Origin: GCA-002050365 sp038235165
Lineage (GTDB): Bacteria > Acidobacteriota > Blastocatellia > Pyrinomonadales > Pyrinomonadaceae
Direction: 5' to 3'
Length of the DNA: 64,000 bases
NCBI GenBank assembly: GCA_038235165.1
Contig: JBBSUG010000005.1
Span: 1 to 64,000 of the forward strand
Both the position numbers and the translations under genes were made by a program. The notes under the pieces were generated by a model. The model searched no databases, was not told the DNA's origin, and saw nothing but the letters and a program-made list of their open reading frames with translations. Positions 46,225 to 56,524 of the stretch are shown here, in pieces (position 1 is the first letter of the stretch; the number at the start of each line of letters is the position of its first letter).

Positions 46225-47382
46225 CTAAAAATCGAACATATCTTCCAGCCGAATGTTGAAAATGTCTCTATTTTTCAATTGTTGACGGGCGGTGCGAAGG
46301 ATTTCCTTTAATTTCTTGAGACTCGATTTGCCTTTTAACTCTTCGATGTCCGCCGCCATTAATTCGATTTTCGATTCCAGAGTTTTCTTTTCCTGCTTTA
46401 AATTCACGCCTTCGATGCCGAAGAAACGGGCGTATTTTTGGAGCGGGAAATAGCGCGGATGCTGCACCGTCATATAAATTTCGGCTTCGAGTTCCTCGGT
46501 TTGTTCCTTTAACGCCCGGTTGTAGATTTCCAGTTTTTCGTCGCTTAATTTATCGAGATTATCCTCTTCCTTTTGCAGCCATTCGAGTTCGAGCCGCAGC
46601 AGCGTGTGTAAATCATTGTCTTTGTAGGCGGCGGTCAGTTGTTTCATTAACGCTTCTTTTTCGTGACGGCGGTTTTCGTCGCGCTCTAAATCGGGATGAA
46701 ATACCTTTGCCAAACTTTTATAAATACCGGCGATGTTCTTGCTTTTCGCCGCTTCGATTTGCTTTTCGTGTTCTTCTTTTTCAAGCTGTTTTTTCGTTTT
46801 TTTACGCTGCGGTTCGGCGGCGGCTTTCGCTTCGGCTTGTTCATTGACATCGCCGAGCATTTCAAACATTTTCCGCATCATTTCTTCTTCCGTCAAATCC
46901 GAGTTAAAATCGCCCAAATCAACCTCGAAACCCATCTCTTTGAAGGTTTCCGACATATCGTCCTTCATCGCCTGAAAATCGGATTCCGCCGCTTCGTCGA
47001 AACTTTCACCTTCGATCAATTCAAAAATTTCTTTTAGTTCAGCGTCCGGTTCTCCGTTGCCGAATTGTGAAAATTGATTGAGCTGTGCCGCCATCATATC
47101 CATCAAAATTTCACCGTCCGATTTTGAAAGCGACTTTTTCTCGCGGTAAAATTTGTAGAAAATCTTTGCCGACTCTTTATGCAGTGCGGCAATCTTTAAC
47201 TCTAACGGGCTGATGTATTTACCGTAATAATTTAACTTTTCACTCAATTCGGCGGCGGTTTCTTTTTTTTCCGTCCGCAGTTTTTCTAATTTTTTAATCA
47301 GGCGGTTAAATGTGCGCTGTTTCGGGTTTAGTTTTTGTTTAGTTTTCTTTCCGATTATTAAATCAGTCTTTTTTTTCATCAT
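46225..47382 (-). CDS. J-domain protein with C-terminal DnaJ-like module
   Basis: 385 residues, cytosolic, highly charged. Long coiled-coil helices flank a partial J-domain near 215-265: GIYKSLAKVFHPDLERD contains the HPD tripeptide that stimulates Hsp70, followed by KEALMKQLTAAYKDNDLHTL. An acidic middle part (EDLT-EEEMMRKMFEML) is present. It lacks the Gly/Phe and zinc regions of true DnaJ, so it is a specialised Hsp70 co-chaperone. Starts with ATG (MMKKK). Confidence 0.75.
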   Translation of the reverse strand: MMKKKTDLIIGKKTKQKLNPKQRTFNRLIKKLEKLRTEKKETAAELSEKLNYYGKYISPLELKIAALHKESAKIFYKFYREKKSLSKSDGEILMDMMAAQLNQFSQFGNGEPDAELKEIFELIEGESFDEAAESDFQAMKDDMSETFKEMGFEVDLGDFNSDLTEEEMMRKMFEMLGDVNEQAEAKAAAEPQRKKTKKQLEKEEHEKQIEAAKSKNIAGIYKSLAKVFHPDLERDENRRHEKEALMKQLTAAYKDNDLHTLLRLELEWLQKEEDNLDKLSDEKLEIYNRALKEQTEELEAEIYMTVQHPRYFPLQKYARFFGIEGVNLKQEKKTLESKIELMAADIEELKGKSSLKKLKEILRTARQQLKNRDIFNIRLEDMFDF

Positions 47383-47465
47383 CTGTAAATTGTGTCGAAT
47401 GATTAATGTATTTGTTCTGATTTTATATCAACAATGAGGCAACCTTTCAAACCACTGAATGCATC

Positions 47466-47494
47466 TTGAACAAATAAGAAATTCTGTCTAAAAT
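47466..47494 (+). promoter_or_regulatory. Sigma-70-type promoter for the GWxTD gene
   Basis: TTGAAC, 17-bp spacer, TAAAAT, about 78 bp before the ATG, which has a GAGGAG ribosome site. Confidence 0.6.
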
Positions 47495-47571
47495 CAAACA
47501 AGCAAAAAATTTACCGGAAAATAAAGTTAAGTAATTATTAACAGCGGCGATAGCGAGGAGTTTTTACCTTT

Positions 47572-49200
47572 ATGTCTAAAAAAATATTTTTATGTAAGGC
47601 GGCGTTGGCGGCATCAATATTGACGGCGAGCGTTTCAATCGGTTTTGCCCAGGAGCAGCCGAGTCAAGACCCTAATTCAAAGGCGCGTAATGTGAAAGAG
47701 GAAGTCAAGGAAGTTTATAAAAAATGGCTTTCCAATGATGTAGTTTATATTATCACCGGCGATGAGAAAAAGGCTTTCAAGGCACTGAAAACAGACGATG
47801 AGCGTGAAAATTTTATCGAAAATTTCTGGCGCAGACGTGACCCGAATCCGGACACCGAAGAAAACGAGTACCGCGAAGAATATTACGAACGCATTGCGTA
47901 TTCGAACGAGCATTACGCGTCCGGGATTCCCGGGTGGAGAACCGACCGCGGGCGCACCTATATCGCCTGGGGCAAGCCCGATTCGGTCGAATCGCACCCT
48001 TCCGGCGGCTCCTACGACCGTCCGAGTTATGAAGGCGGCGGGCAAACGACCACGTACCCGTTTGAAACTTGGTTCTACCGGCATTTAGATAACGTCGGCG
48101 ACGGCATTGAAATCGAATTTGTTGACCCGACCGGCACCGGCGAATATCGCATCGCCCGCAACGCTTACGAAAAAGACGCGCTGGCAAACGTCCCCGGCGG
48201 TGGGTTGACGACCGCCGAACAACTCGGCATCAGTTCGAAAGCCGACCGGCAGTTAGGCGGAGGACAAACTTATTACGGACGCGAGCAGGATAATCCGTTT
48301 CGTAAATTGGAAATTCAAACCGCTTTGCAGCGTCCGCCGCAAGTCAAATTCGGAGATTTGCAAGCCACGTTGGGTGATTCCGGTGTGATTGACAATAACC
48401 CGCTCGATTTTGACATGCGCGTTGACTTTTTCCGCCAGTCGGATGACCGCGTAATTACCACGTTCACCGTGCAGTCGAGCAACAAAGAACTTGTTTTTGA
48501 AAAAGTCGGCGGCTTTGAAACCGCGCGAATGAATATTTTCGGTCGCGTCACTGCCGTTTCGGGTAAGCGTTCGGGTATTTTTGAAGATTCCGTTTCAACT
48601 TCGGCGACGGCGGAAGAATTAGCCGAAGCGAAAGACCGCAAATCCGTTTACCAAAAAGCGATTGCCTTAACGCCCGGAACATATAAAGTTGACGTCATCG
48701 TCCGCGACGTCGTGTCGGGAAATCGCGGTATTCGCAATCTCGGCTTTACCGTCCCGCGCTACGACGATGCCAAACTTTCGACCTCGACGCTGATTTTAGC
48801 TTCGACGCTTCGCAGCACGACCGAACGCGACATCGGCAGCAGTTTCGTGATCGGCACGGCAAAAGTCATCCCGAATCTTGCCGGAACTTACCGCAAAGGT
48901 CAGGATGTCGGCGTTTACCTGCAAGTCTATAATGCCGGAATTGATCAAACGACACTTCGACCGGCGGTTGATGTGCAGTATATTCTGATGAAAGGCGGCA
49001 AGGAAGTGTTTAATCAAAATGAAACGTGGGAAGGGTTAAGCGATGCCGGACAACGGTTGACACTCGCCAGACTACTGCCGACCGATAAGATGCAGCCAGG
49101 TGATTATGAACTGAAAATCAAAATTCGTGACCGTATTCCAGGCAGCGACGGCAAACTTCAAACACTCGAACCGACCGCCAAGTTCACTGTTACACAGTAG
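47572..49200 (+). CDS. Exported GWxTD-domain protein
   Basis: 542 residues. The signal peptide ends GFAQ. The domain signature is intact: ENFIENFWRRRDPNPDTEEN at about 80-100 and PGWRTDRGRTYIAWGKPD at about 120-137, followed by FETWFYRHLD. The C-terminal half is two beta-sandwich-like domains (NPLDFDMRVDFFRQSDDRVI, FKGRDVGVYLQVYNAG-like YRKGQDVGVYLQVYNAG). GWxTD proteins are common in Acidobacteriota and related phyla; their role is unknown. It has its own promoter and terminator. Confidence 0.88.
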   Translation: MSKKIFLCKAALAASILTASVSIGFAQEQPSQDPNSKARNVKEEVKEVYKKWLSNDVVYIITGDEKKAFKALKTDDERENFIENFWRRRDPNPDTEENEYREEYYERIAYSNEHYASGIPGWRTDRGRTYIAWGKPDSVESHPSGGSYDRPSYEGGGQTTTYPFETWFYRHLDNVGDGIEIEFVDPTGTGEYRIARNAYEKDALANVPGGGLTTAEQLGISSKADRQLGGGQTYYGREQDNPFRKLEIQTALQRPPQVKFGDLQATLGDSGVIDNNPLDFDMRVDFFRQSDDRVITTFTVQSSNKELVFEKVGGFETARMNIFGRVTAVSGKRSGIFEDSVSTSATAEELAEAKDRKSVYQKAIALTPGTYKVDVIVRDVVSGNRGIRNLGFTVPRYDDAKLSTSTLILASTLRSTTERDIGSSFVIGTAKVIPNLAGTYRKGQDVGVYLQVYNAGIDQTTLRPAVDVQYILMKGGKEVFNQNETWEGLSDAGQRLTLARLLPTDKMQPGDYELKIKIRDRIPGSDGKLQTLEPTAKFTVTQ

Positions 49201-49223
49201 TCAGTTTTTATTTAATTTTTCCT

Positions 49224-49260
49224 GCCGACGTATTCATTATTGAAAACGTCGGCTTTTTTT
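49224..49260 (+). terminator. Rho-independent terminator
   Basis: GCCGACG...CGTCGGC with T7, directly after the GWxTD gene. Confidence 0.8.
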
Positions 49261-49453
49261 GTCGTTGGTTGACCGATGATGAAGTATGTCGGCGACGGCT
49301 TGATAACGATCAAATAAGCAGAAGTGTTTTGGCTCAGATTTTTTGAAAAACTTTGTTCGCAGAATCGAGTTTGTTTGTGCCAAATATAAAAAACAGGGAA
49401 GTGATCCGGTTTATGCAGAAATGAGGGGCTTGTTAAATTGTAAAAACAAGCAC

Positions 49454-49482
49454 TTGCAATTTCTCGTCAACATCTCTATAAT
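49454..49482 (+). promoter_or_regulatory. Strong sigma-70-type promoter of the small unit
   Basis: TTGCAA (49454-49459), exactly 17 bp, then a perfect TATAAT (49477-49482). Confidence 0.7.
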
Positions 49483-49508
49483 CATTAATTACAGGGGGTG
49501 ATAATTTT

Positions 49509-49562
49509 ATGATTATAGATATACAATCAAAATTTCACACTGGAAACGGTGATAACACCTAA
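49509..49562 (+). CDS. Possible 17-residue peptide
   Basis: ATG...TAA encoding MIIDIQSKFHTGNGDNT. AGGGGGTG lies 8 bp upstream, one of the best ribosome sites in the window. The peptide is hydrophilic with no signal sequence. The frame may be coincidental if the transcript acts as RNA. Confidence 0.4.
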   Translation: MIIDIQSKFHTGNGDNT

Positions 49563-49585
49563 CTTTTGGTGAAATGTAATATAAG

Positions 49586-49623
49586 AGAAAAGAGACACAA
49601 ACCGTGCCTCTTTTCTTTTTTTA
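49586..49623 (+). terminator. Rho-independent terminator of the small unit
   Basis: AGAAAAGAGACAC paired with GTGCCTCTTTTCT (one mismatch), 5-nt loop, T-rich tail. Confidence 0.8.
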
Positions 49624-49687
49624 AATCGAATTTTGTATAAATTGATTTCAGGAGCGAACTTCTGCCGCATTATCTCCGATGAGAACT

Positions 49688-50869
49688 TTATAAAATCTCA
49701 CTCAAGAAACTATCTCCGTCATTCAATTCCAAACCAAAATTCTCTGCAATCGTCTGCCCGATGTCCGCTAAGGTTTGCCGGATGCCCAAATCAACGCCGC
49801 CTCCGGCATTTGCATTAAAAACGAGAAGCGGCGCATATTCGCGGGTGTGATCCGAACCGCGAAAGGTCGGGTCGTTGCCGTGGTCGGCGGTGATGATGAA
49901 CAATTCGTCGTCTTTTAATGCTCTCAATATTTCGGGTAGACGCTCGTCAAAGTGTTCCAACGCTTTGGCGTAGCCTTCCGCGTCGCGGCGGTGTCCGTAA
50001 AGCATATCGAAATCAACCAGATTACTGAAAATCAACCCGTGCGAATCCGCTTTTAATGCGTTGATCGTTTGGTCAATTGACTGGTCGTTATTTTTTGCGG
50101 TCAGCTCTTCGGTGACACCGCAGGAATCGTAAATCGAAGCGATTTTGCCGATGCACACTACGTCTAAACCTTTATTTTTCAATAACGGCAGCAGATTATC
50201 ATTCGGCGGCGCGACAGCGTAATCGTGACGGTTTTCGGTCCGCTTGAAATTTGCCGCCGTATCGCCGACGAACGGGCGCGCAATCACACGCCCGACCTGA
50301 TCTGCACCGTCGAGAATTTTACGCGCCGTTTCGCAAATCTCGTATAGCCTTTCAATCGGAATAACCTCTTCGTGCGCGGCAATTTGAAAAACGGAATCAG
50401 CCGATGTGTAAATTATCGGCTTGCCGGTTTGGATGTGTTCCGCTCCGTATTGTTTGATGATTTCCGTTCCCGAAGCCGCCACATTTGCCAGCACGCCCGG
50501 AATATTTGTCTCGCTGATAAATTTATCAATCACACGCGGCGGAAAACCGCCGGGAAACGTCGGAAACGCTTTCTCCATAACGATTCCAGCCATTTCCCAG
50601 TGTCCGGTCGTTGTATCCTTGCCGTTCGATTTCAGAGCGCATTTGCCGTAACTGCCGGACGGATTTTCGACCGCCGGTAAATGCTCCAGCGGTTTGATAT
50701 TTCCCAAACCCATCTGTTGCAGATTCGGCAAAATAACTCTGCGCGTCTTCAGAATATTCCCCAAAGTGTCCGCGCCGGTGTCGCCCCAACTTTCCGCGTC
50801 CGGCATCGCGCCGATTCCCGCGCTGTCCAAAACCATCAAAACTACACGATTAAAATTTTTATGTGTCAT
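49688..50869 (-). CDS. deoB: Phosphopentomutase
   Basis: 393 residues. Interconverts ribose (or deoxyribose) 1- and 5-phosphate in nucleoside salvage, cytosolic. Alkaline-phosphatase-superfamily metal motifs are intact: VVLMVLDSAGIGAMPDA near the start, GKDTTTGHWE with the catalytic threonine, NLVDFDMLYGHRRD, and IITADHGNDP with the C-terminal SDHTREYAP. Start ATG. Normal length. No other deo gene is adjacent. Confidence 0.96.
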   Translation of the reverse strand: MTHKNFNRVVLMVLDSAGIGAMPDAESWGDTGADTLGNILKTRRVILPNLQQMGLGNIKPLEHLPAVENPSGSYGKCALKSNGKDTTTGHWEMAGIVMEKAFPTFPGGFPPRVIDKFISETNIPGVLANVAASGTEIIKQYGAEHIQTGKPIIYTSADSVFQIAAHEEVIPIERLYEICETARKILDGADQVGRVIARPFVGDTAANFKRTENRHDYAVAPPNDNLLPLLKNKGLDVVCIGKIASIYDSCGVTEELTAKNNDQSIDQTINALKADSHGLIFSNLVDFDMLYGHRRDAEGYAKALEHFDERLPEILRALKDDELFIITADHGNDPTFRGSDHTREYAPLLVFNANAGGGVDLGIRQTLADIGQTIAENFGLELNDGDSFLSEIL

Positions 50870-50941
50870 AACTGTTTCACCATCTTCACAGATAGATTAT
50901 CACTAATCGAAAGTCAAATCAGGCGAGGACATTCAACTAAC

Positions 50942-50975
50942 AAAAAAAGCCGCACCGCTTTACAGCGTTGCGACT
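50942..50975 (-). terminator. Terminator of the pilus operon
   Basis: On the minus strand GTCGCAACGC...GCGGTGCGGC (one G-T pair and near-perfect otherwise), 6-nt loop, T7. It lies 22 bp after pilC. Confidence 0.8.
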
Positions 50976-50997
50976 TTGTTTTTAATTGAAGATTAAA

Positions 50998-52230
50998 TTA
51001 TTTGGGACCGCCGGCAAGTTTTCCGATTAAAGTGAACAGCGGCAGATACATCGAGATGACGATTGAGCCGATTGTAATACCGAGAAAACCGATCAGCGCG
51101 GGTTCAATCATCGCCAGTAAATCAGCGATTGCCGAGTCAACTTCGTCTTCGTAGAAGTCGGCAATTTTGCCGAGCATCGCGTCGAGTGCGCCTGTTTGTT
51201 CGCCGACACCGACCATTTGCCCGACCATATGCGGGAAAACTTCGGTGGCTTTGAGCGGTTCGACAAAACTTTCGCCGCGTTCGACACCGGCGCGAACTTT
51301 TAAGATAGCGTCTTCGATGATGACATTCCCGGCAGTTTTCGCCGTAATTTCGAGCGACTGTAAAATCGGTACACCCGAAGAAAGCAGCGTCGAAAGAATT
51401 CGCGCAAACCGGGCGACCCCGATTTTACGGAGAATTCCGCCCAAAATCGGTGCTTTCAGCAGAAGTTTGTCAATCACATATCTGCCGTTCGGGGTTTTAT
51501 AGTAAAACTTAATGCCGATAGAACTTCCAATTAATCCGACGAGCAGAGTCAGTCCGCCCCATCCGGCGAGAAATTCACTGATCGCCATCACGATGCGGGT
51601 CGGCAGCGGCAGGGCTTCGCCGGGTCCGAGCAAACCGAGGAAGATTTGTTGAAACTGCGGAATGACGACGACCATAATGATCGCCACCGCCGCGATTGCG
51701 ACGAAAACGACCGCCGCCGGATAAATCGAAGCCGAGATAATACTGCGTTTCAATTTAACGATCTTTTCGATTAACGTCGATAATCGCTGTAAAATCAAAT
51801 CAAGAACACCGCCCGCTTCACCGGCTTCGACCATATGGGTATAAAGCTGATCGAAAACTTTCGGGTGCTGCTGAAGCGAAGCGGCGAGCGTCGCCCCTTC
51901 TTCGACATTTTGCCTGACTTGGTGCAGAACTTCTTTGAAAAAGGCGTTTTGTTGCTGTTCGGCTAAAATGTCGATGCACGACACGAGCGGCAGACCGGCA
52001 TCAATCATTACGGAGAACTGCCGCGTAAAGATAGCCAATTCTTTGGCTTTAACTTTTTTATTTCTGCCAAGTTTCGGAATGGCGATTTCGCGCCCTTTTT
52101 CCGAAGCCTGCGTCATTATAATTTGTTCGCGTCGCAGCAGTGCGCGAAGCTCATCCTGGCTGGCGGCAGATTTTTCGCCGGAAACCATTTCGTTCAGCCG
52201 ATTGCGACCTTTATAAGCGAATGTTGGCAT
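50998..52230 (-). CDS. pilC: Type IV pilus inner-membrane platform protein
   Basis: 410 residues, GspF/PilC family; assembles pilin subunits with PilB and PilT. MPTFAYKGRNRLNEMVSGEK is the usual N-terminus. Two GspF domains each carry FTRQFSVMIDAGLPLVSCID (about 68-87) and the matching FARILSTLLSSGVPILQSLE. Three membrane helices include AAVVFVAIAAVAIIMVVVIP. Last gene of the pil operon, followed by a terminator. Confidence 0.95.
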   Translation of the reverse strand: MPTFAYKGRNRLNEMVSGEKSAASQDELRALLRREQIIMTQASEKGREIAIPKLGRNKKVKAKELAIFTRQFSVMIDAGLPLVSCIDILAEQQQNAFFKEVLHQVRQNVEEGATLAASLQQHPKVFDQLYTHMVEAGEAGGVLDLILQRLSTLIEKIVKLKRSIISASIYPAAVVFVAIAAVAIIMVVVIPQFQQIFLGLLGPGEALPLPTRIVMAISEFLAGWGGLTLLVGLIGSSIGIKFYYKTPNGRYVIDKLLLKAPILGGILRKIGVARFARILSTLLSSGVPILQSLEITAKTAGNVIIEDAILKVRAGVERGESFVEPLKATEVFPHMVGQMVGVGEQTGALDAMLGKIADFYEDEVDSAIADLLAMIEPALIGFLGITIGSIVISMYLPLFTLIGKLAGGPK

Positions 52231-52265
52231 TTCTTTTGTTTATTCTCCTGATTTGATATGTCCTA

Positions 52266-52294
52266 GAAAGTCTCGGAAGTCTCGGAAGTCTTGA
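52266..52294. repeat. 9-bp tandem repeat between pilT and pilC
   Basis: AGTCTCGGA twice plus partial units; related to the longer array on the other side of pilT. Confidence 0.8.
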
Positions 52295-52315
52295 CTTTTT
52301 CTGCTTTCGGGACTT

Positions 52316-53527
<1,212 letters not shown>

Positions 53528-53535
53528 TTTTTTAG

Positions 53536-53655
53536 TCCGGGAAGTTTGGAAAGTCTGGGAAGTCTGGGAAGTCTAAAAAGTTTGGAAAGTCTGGAAAGTC
53601 GAAGAGAGAGAAAGTCTCAACTTCTAAGACTTCCAAGACTTTCCAGACTTCTACA
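53536..53655. repeat. 9-bp repeat array folding into a hairpin
   Basis: About seven diverged copies of AAGTCTGGA (53536-53600), a GA-rich turn, then four inverted copies (ACTTCCAAG type, 53619-53652). It fills the whole gap between the basic secreted gene and pilT. Confidence 0.85.
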
Positions 53656-53656
53656 G

Positions 53657-54460
53657 TTATCTAAGATCAGCCTGTTGGGAACCGTTGCGGTGTTGAAGGG
53701 AATTGACGACTCTTTCGGACTCCTGCTCGAGCTTTGTCGAATTACCAGCCGGGGCGTTGGTCGCCACGCTGTAAATTTTGCCGTCAACTTCGGTGAAATA
53801 GAACAAGCGCGACTGCACGACACTGCCTGCACCTGGCGATTGGGCGACGACGACGTACACGTTTTTGCCGCCGATTTCTTTTTGAAAATCGTTGACCACC
53901 CACCCTTCTTCGCCGACCATTTTGTCAATTACCGTGCGGCGCAGGGAACTGGTCGCCACTCCGCCGACCGTTTTGCTGCGCGAAGTGTCGGACTGTCCGC
54001 CGAGTGCCGGACCGACGACCGCAATTGATGCGGAACCAATTTGTGAACCGTTGTTGCTTTCAACCTGATACTGCACCTCGCTGCCGTTCATTTGTCCGCG
54101 TTTCCAGTCCTTCGGTGCAGATTGACCGGATGGTAAAACTGCCGTTGACGAATCAGTTTTGTTGGGGCGCGGATTCGACCGAACGTAATTGTCGCCGTTT
54201 TCACGAGTGTTTCGAGCGTTGGCGAGTCGAATTTGACGCAGACGCAGCGCGCGTCGTGATTGGGCGCGGGCTTTTTTGCGGCGTTCCTGACGGCGATACA
54301 ACTGCCACCAACGTTTGGAGTATTTTTTCACTCCATTCCACTCGCGCTTTTTCTTGTGTCGTTTATATTTCTGACCGGCTTCGGCGTAATTGGTCGCTAG
54401 CGGGATAATCGTCCCGATTCCGACCAGTAAAGCTAATGACAATGCTATTGCTCGCAACAT
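53657..54460 (-). CDS. Basic exported protein inside the pilus operon
   Basis: 267 residues from the ATG at 54460 (GGAG 6 bp upstream); an in-frame TTG at 54472 is less likely. The signal peptide ends NYAEAG. The next 55 residues are extremely basic (KYKRHKKKREWNGVKKYSKR, RRQERRKKARAQSRRALRLR), then a linker, and a C-terminal beta domain (SLRRTVIDKMVGEEGWVVND, KNVYVVVAQSPGAGSVVQSR). No family is recognised. It lies 14 bp after pilB, so co-transcription is likely; a role in pilus assembly or surface attachment is inferred from position. Confidence 0.7.
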   Translation of the reverse strand: MLRAIALSLALLVGIGTIIPLATNYAEAGQKYKRHKKKREWNGVKKYSKRWWQLYRRQERRKKARAQSRRALRLRQIRLANARNTRENGDNYVRSNPRPNKTDSSTAVLPSGQSAPKDWKRGQMNGSEVQYQVESNNGSQIGSASIAVVGPALGGQSDTSRSKTVGGVATSSLRRTVIDKMVGEEGWVVNDFQKEIGGKNVYVVVAQSPGAGSVVQSRLFYFTEVDGKIYSVATNAPAGNSTKLEQESERVVNSLQHRNGSQQADLR

Positions 54461-54474
54461 AATTTTCTCCAAGT

Positions 54475-56334
54475 TTATAAAACAGTTTCTTTGACAACCT
54501 CTTCAATCGTCGTAATTCCTTCGCGCAATTTATACAGCCCCGAACCGCGCAGCGTGATCATACCGAGTTCAATCGCTTTCTTTCTCAATTCGATGGCACT
54601 CGCGCCGATAATAATTAATTCGCGCAATTCGTCGGTTACTTCCATAACTTCATAAAGCCCAATTCTGCCTTTGTAACCCGTGCCGTTGCAAACGTCACAG
54701 CCTCTGCCCTTGTATGATTTGAGACTCGGTGCTTCTTCAGCGGAAAAGCCGATTTCGGTGAACGCTTCGACGGGAACTTTTTGTTCTTCCTTGCAATTGC
54801 TGCAAACGCGCCGAATCAGCCGCTGCGCCTGAATAATGTTGACCGATGTGGCAACCAGAAAAGGTTCGATGCCCATATTGACCATTCGGGAAATGGTCGA
54901 AGGCGCATCGTTCGTGTGCAGAGTTGATAAAACGAGATGTCCGGTCAGTGCGGCTTTGATGGCGATTTCCGCCGTTTCAAAGTCACGGATTTCGCCGACC
55001 AGCACGATATTCGGATCCTGGCGAAGAAACGAACGCAGTGCGGCGGCGAAATTCAGCCCGATTTGTTCCTTCATCTGCACCTGATTGATTCCCGGCAGAT
55101 TAAATTCAACCGGGTCTTCCGCCGTCATAATATTTGTTTCGGTCGTATTCAGCGATTGCAGCGCGGAATAAAGCGTGTTGGTTTTACCCGAACCCGTCGG
55201 ACCCGTCACGAGAACCATCCCGTAAGGTTTAGCAATGTTGCGCTGAAAAATCTCCAAACTTTCCTGCTCGAAACCGAGTTTCGTCATATCGAGCATCAGT
55301 TTGTCTTTGTCGAGCAGACGAAGCACGATTTTTTCGCCGAACAGCGTCGGCAGCGTCGAAACACGAAAGTCCAATTCACGCGAACGATTGTCAATTCTAA
55401 CTTTAATCTTGATGCGTCCGTCCTGCGGCAGGCGTTTCTCGGAAATGTCGAGTTTCGCCATAATTTTAAGACGCGAAAGCAGTGCGTCGCGCATTCGCAT
55501 CGGCGGGTGCATCACGTCATACAAAATACCGTCAATTCTAAACCTGATGCGAAAATCTTTTTCGTAAGGTTCGATGTGAATGTCGGACGCGCCGCGCCGC
55601 AGGGAATCAACCAGCAAAACATTGACGAGACGCACGACCGGCGCGTCTTCGCTGGCGCGGGCGAGTTCCGCCAAATCAATTTCGTCGTTATCTTCGACAA
55701 TCTCTAAATCGCCGGTGTCCTGTTCGTTAAACTGAAATCGGTCGAGCGAAACGGTCAAATCCGATTCGACCAGTCTTTCTTCGACGACCGAACCGTTTTT
55801 CGCGGCACCGTTATGACCGTTACCGCCGTTGCCGTTACTGACGACGGGCGTAAATCCTGCTCTTTCAAAGTTTTCGAGTGCGGCGGCATCGAAAACGTCA
55901 ATTTGTTTAGAATTACTAAAGTATTTGCCGATGGCGATTTGGAGCGAGGTTTCGGACGCGATGACCGGTTCGACGTTCAAACCGGTCATAAATTTGATGT
56001 CGTCCATCGCAAAAACATTGGTCGGGTCAGCCATCGCCAATGTTAAAGTCGCGCCGACTTTGGAAATTGGCAAAACCGAATACTTCAGGGCGACTTCCTG
56101 CGAAATCAATTTGATCGTGTCTTCTTCAATTTGAAAAAGCTCTAAATTGATGGACGGAACGCCGTACTGCCGCGATAAAACGGCGGTAATCACATCGTCG
56201 GAAACGATACCGAGTTTGACCAGATTGGAACCGAGCCGTCCGCCGCTGCCGCGCTGGTATTCCAACGCTTCACGCAGCTGCTGCGACGAAATTAGATTTT
56301 CACGAACAAGAATTTCCCCAAGTTTTGCTGACAT
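54475..56334 (-). CDS. pilB: Type IV pilus assembly ATPase
   Basis: 619 residues. GspE/PilB ATPase that polymerises pilin. An MshEN-type N-terminal domain (LGEILVRENLISSQQLREAL, YGVPSINLELFQIEEDTIKL) precedes a Gly/Asn-rich linker near 175. Then the ATPase core follows with Walker A GPTGSGKTN (about 376-384), Asp box TAEDPVEF, Walker B NIVLVGEIRD and TGHLVLSTLHTNDAPS. A tetracysteine zinc site CSNC...CDVC lies at about 511-550. First gene of the operon. Confidence 0.96.
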   Translation of the reverse strand: MSAKLGEILVRENLISSQQLREALEYQRGSGGRLGSNLVKLGIVSDDVITAVLSRQYGVPSINLELFQIEEDTIKLISQEVALKYSVLPISKVGATLTLAMADPTNVFAMDDIKFMTGLNVEPVIASETSLQIAIGKYFSNSKQIDVFDAAALENFERAGFTPVVSNGNGGNGHNGAAKNGSVVEERLVESDLTVSLDRFQFNEQDTGDLEIVEDNDEIDLAELARASEDAPVVRLVNVLLVDSLRRGASDIHIEPYEKDFRIRFRIDGILYDVMHPPMRMRDALLSRLKIMAKLDISEKRLPQDGRIKIKVRIDNRSRELDFRVSTLPTLFGEKIVLRLLDKDKLMLDMTKLGFEQESLEIFQRNIAKPYGMVLVTGPTGSGKTNTLYSALQSLNTTETNIMTAEDPVEFNLPGINQVQMKEQIGLNFAAALRSFLRQDPNIVLVGEIRDFETAEIAIKAALTGHLVLSTLHTNDAPSTISRMVNMGIEPFLVATSVNIIQAQRLIRRVCSNCKEEQKVPVEAFTEIGFSAEEAPSLKSYKGRGCDVCNGTGYKGRIGLYEVMEVTDELRELIIIGASAIELRKKAIELGMITLRGSGLYKLREGITTIEEVVKETVL

Positions 56335-56420
56335 CTATTTATGAAAAAGCTCTCAATCGGATCAACACACCGAGAGAATTTGAAGTTATGTAATGTAGAA
56401 TTTACAGTTTGAGCAGATGT

Positions 56421-56447
56421 TATCAACAGCGTTTATCGGTGTTGATA
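56421..56447 (-). promoter_or_regulatory. Palindrome at the pilB transcription start
   Basis: TATCAACA...TGTTGATA, 8-bp arms with an 11-bp spacer, spanning the start predicted from the promoter at 56452-56480. It could be a repressor operator or a 5'-end hairpin. Confidence 0.45.
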
Positions 56448-56451
56448 ATTA

Positions 56452-56480
56452 ATAATAAATGTTAATTCAAATTGTGTCAA
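56452..56480 (-). promoter_or_regulatory. Sigma-70-type promoter of the pil operon
   Basis: Minus-strand TTGACA, exactly 17 bp, TATTAT; about 115 bp before pilB. Confidence 0.7.
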
Positions 56481-56524
56481 GATTTCTTTTAAAGAAAGTA
56501 TTTCGGTCAAATTGATTTAAAAAA

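Larger units (their letters stand above)
49489..49623 (+). ncRNA. Predicted small transcript of about 135 nt
   Basis: Delimited by the promoter above and the terminator below. It can fold as an outer stem ATTTCAC/GTGAAAT around an inner hairpin GGTG-ATAA-CACC, then the terminator hairpin. It also contains a 17-codon frame with a very strong ribosome site, so it may be mRNA, regulatory RNA, or both. No known RNA family is recognised. Confidence 0.5.
49201..49687. other. Long gap with a free-standing small transcription unit
   Basis: 487 bp. It holds the terminator of the GWxTD gene, about 190 bp of featureless sequence, and then a promoter, a small structured RNA or 17-codon gene, and a terminator (49454-49623). 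The last 60 bp before the convergent deoB show nothing. Confidence 0.6.
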
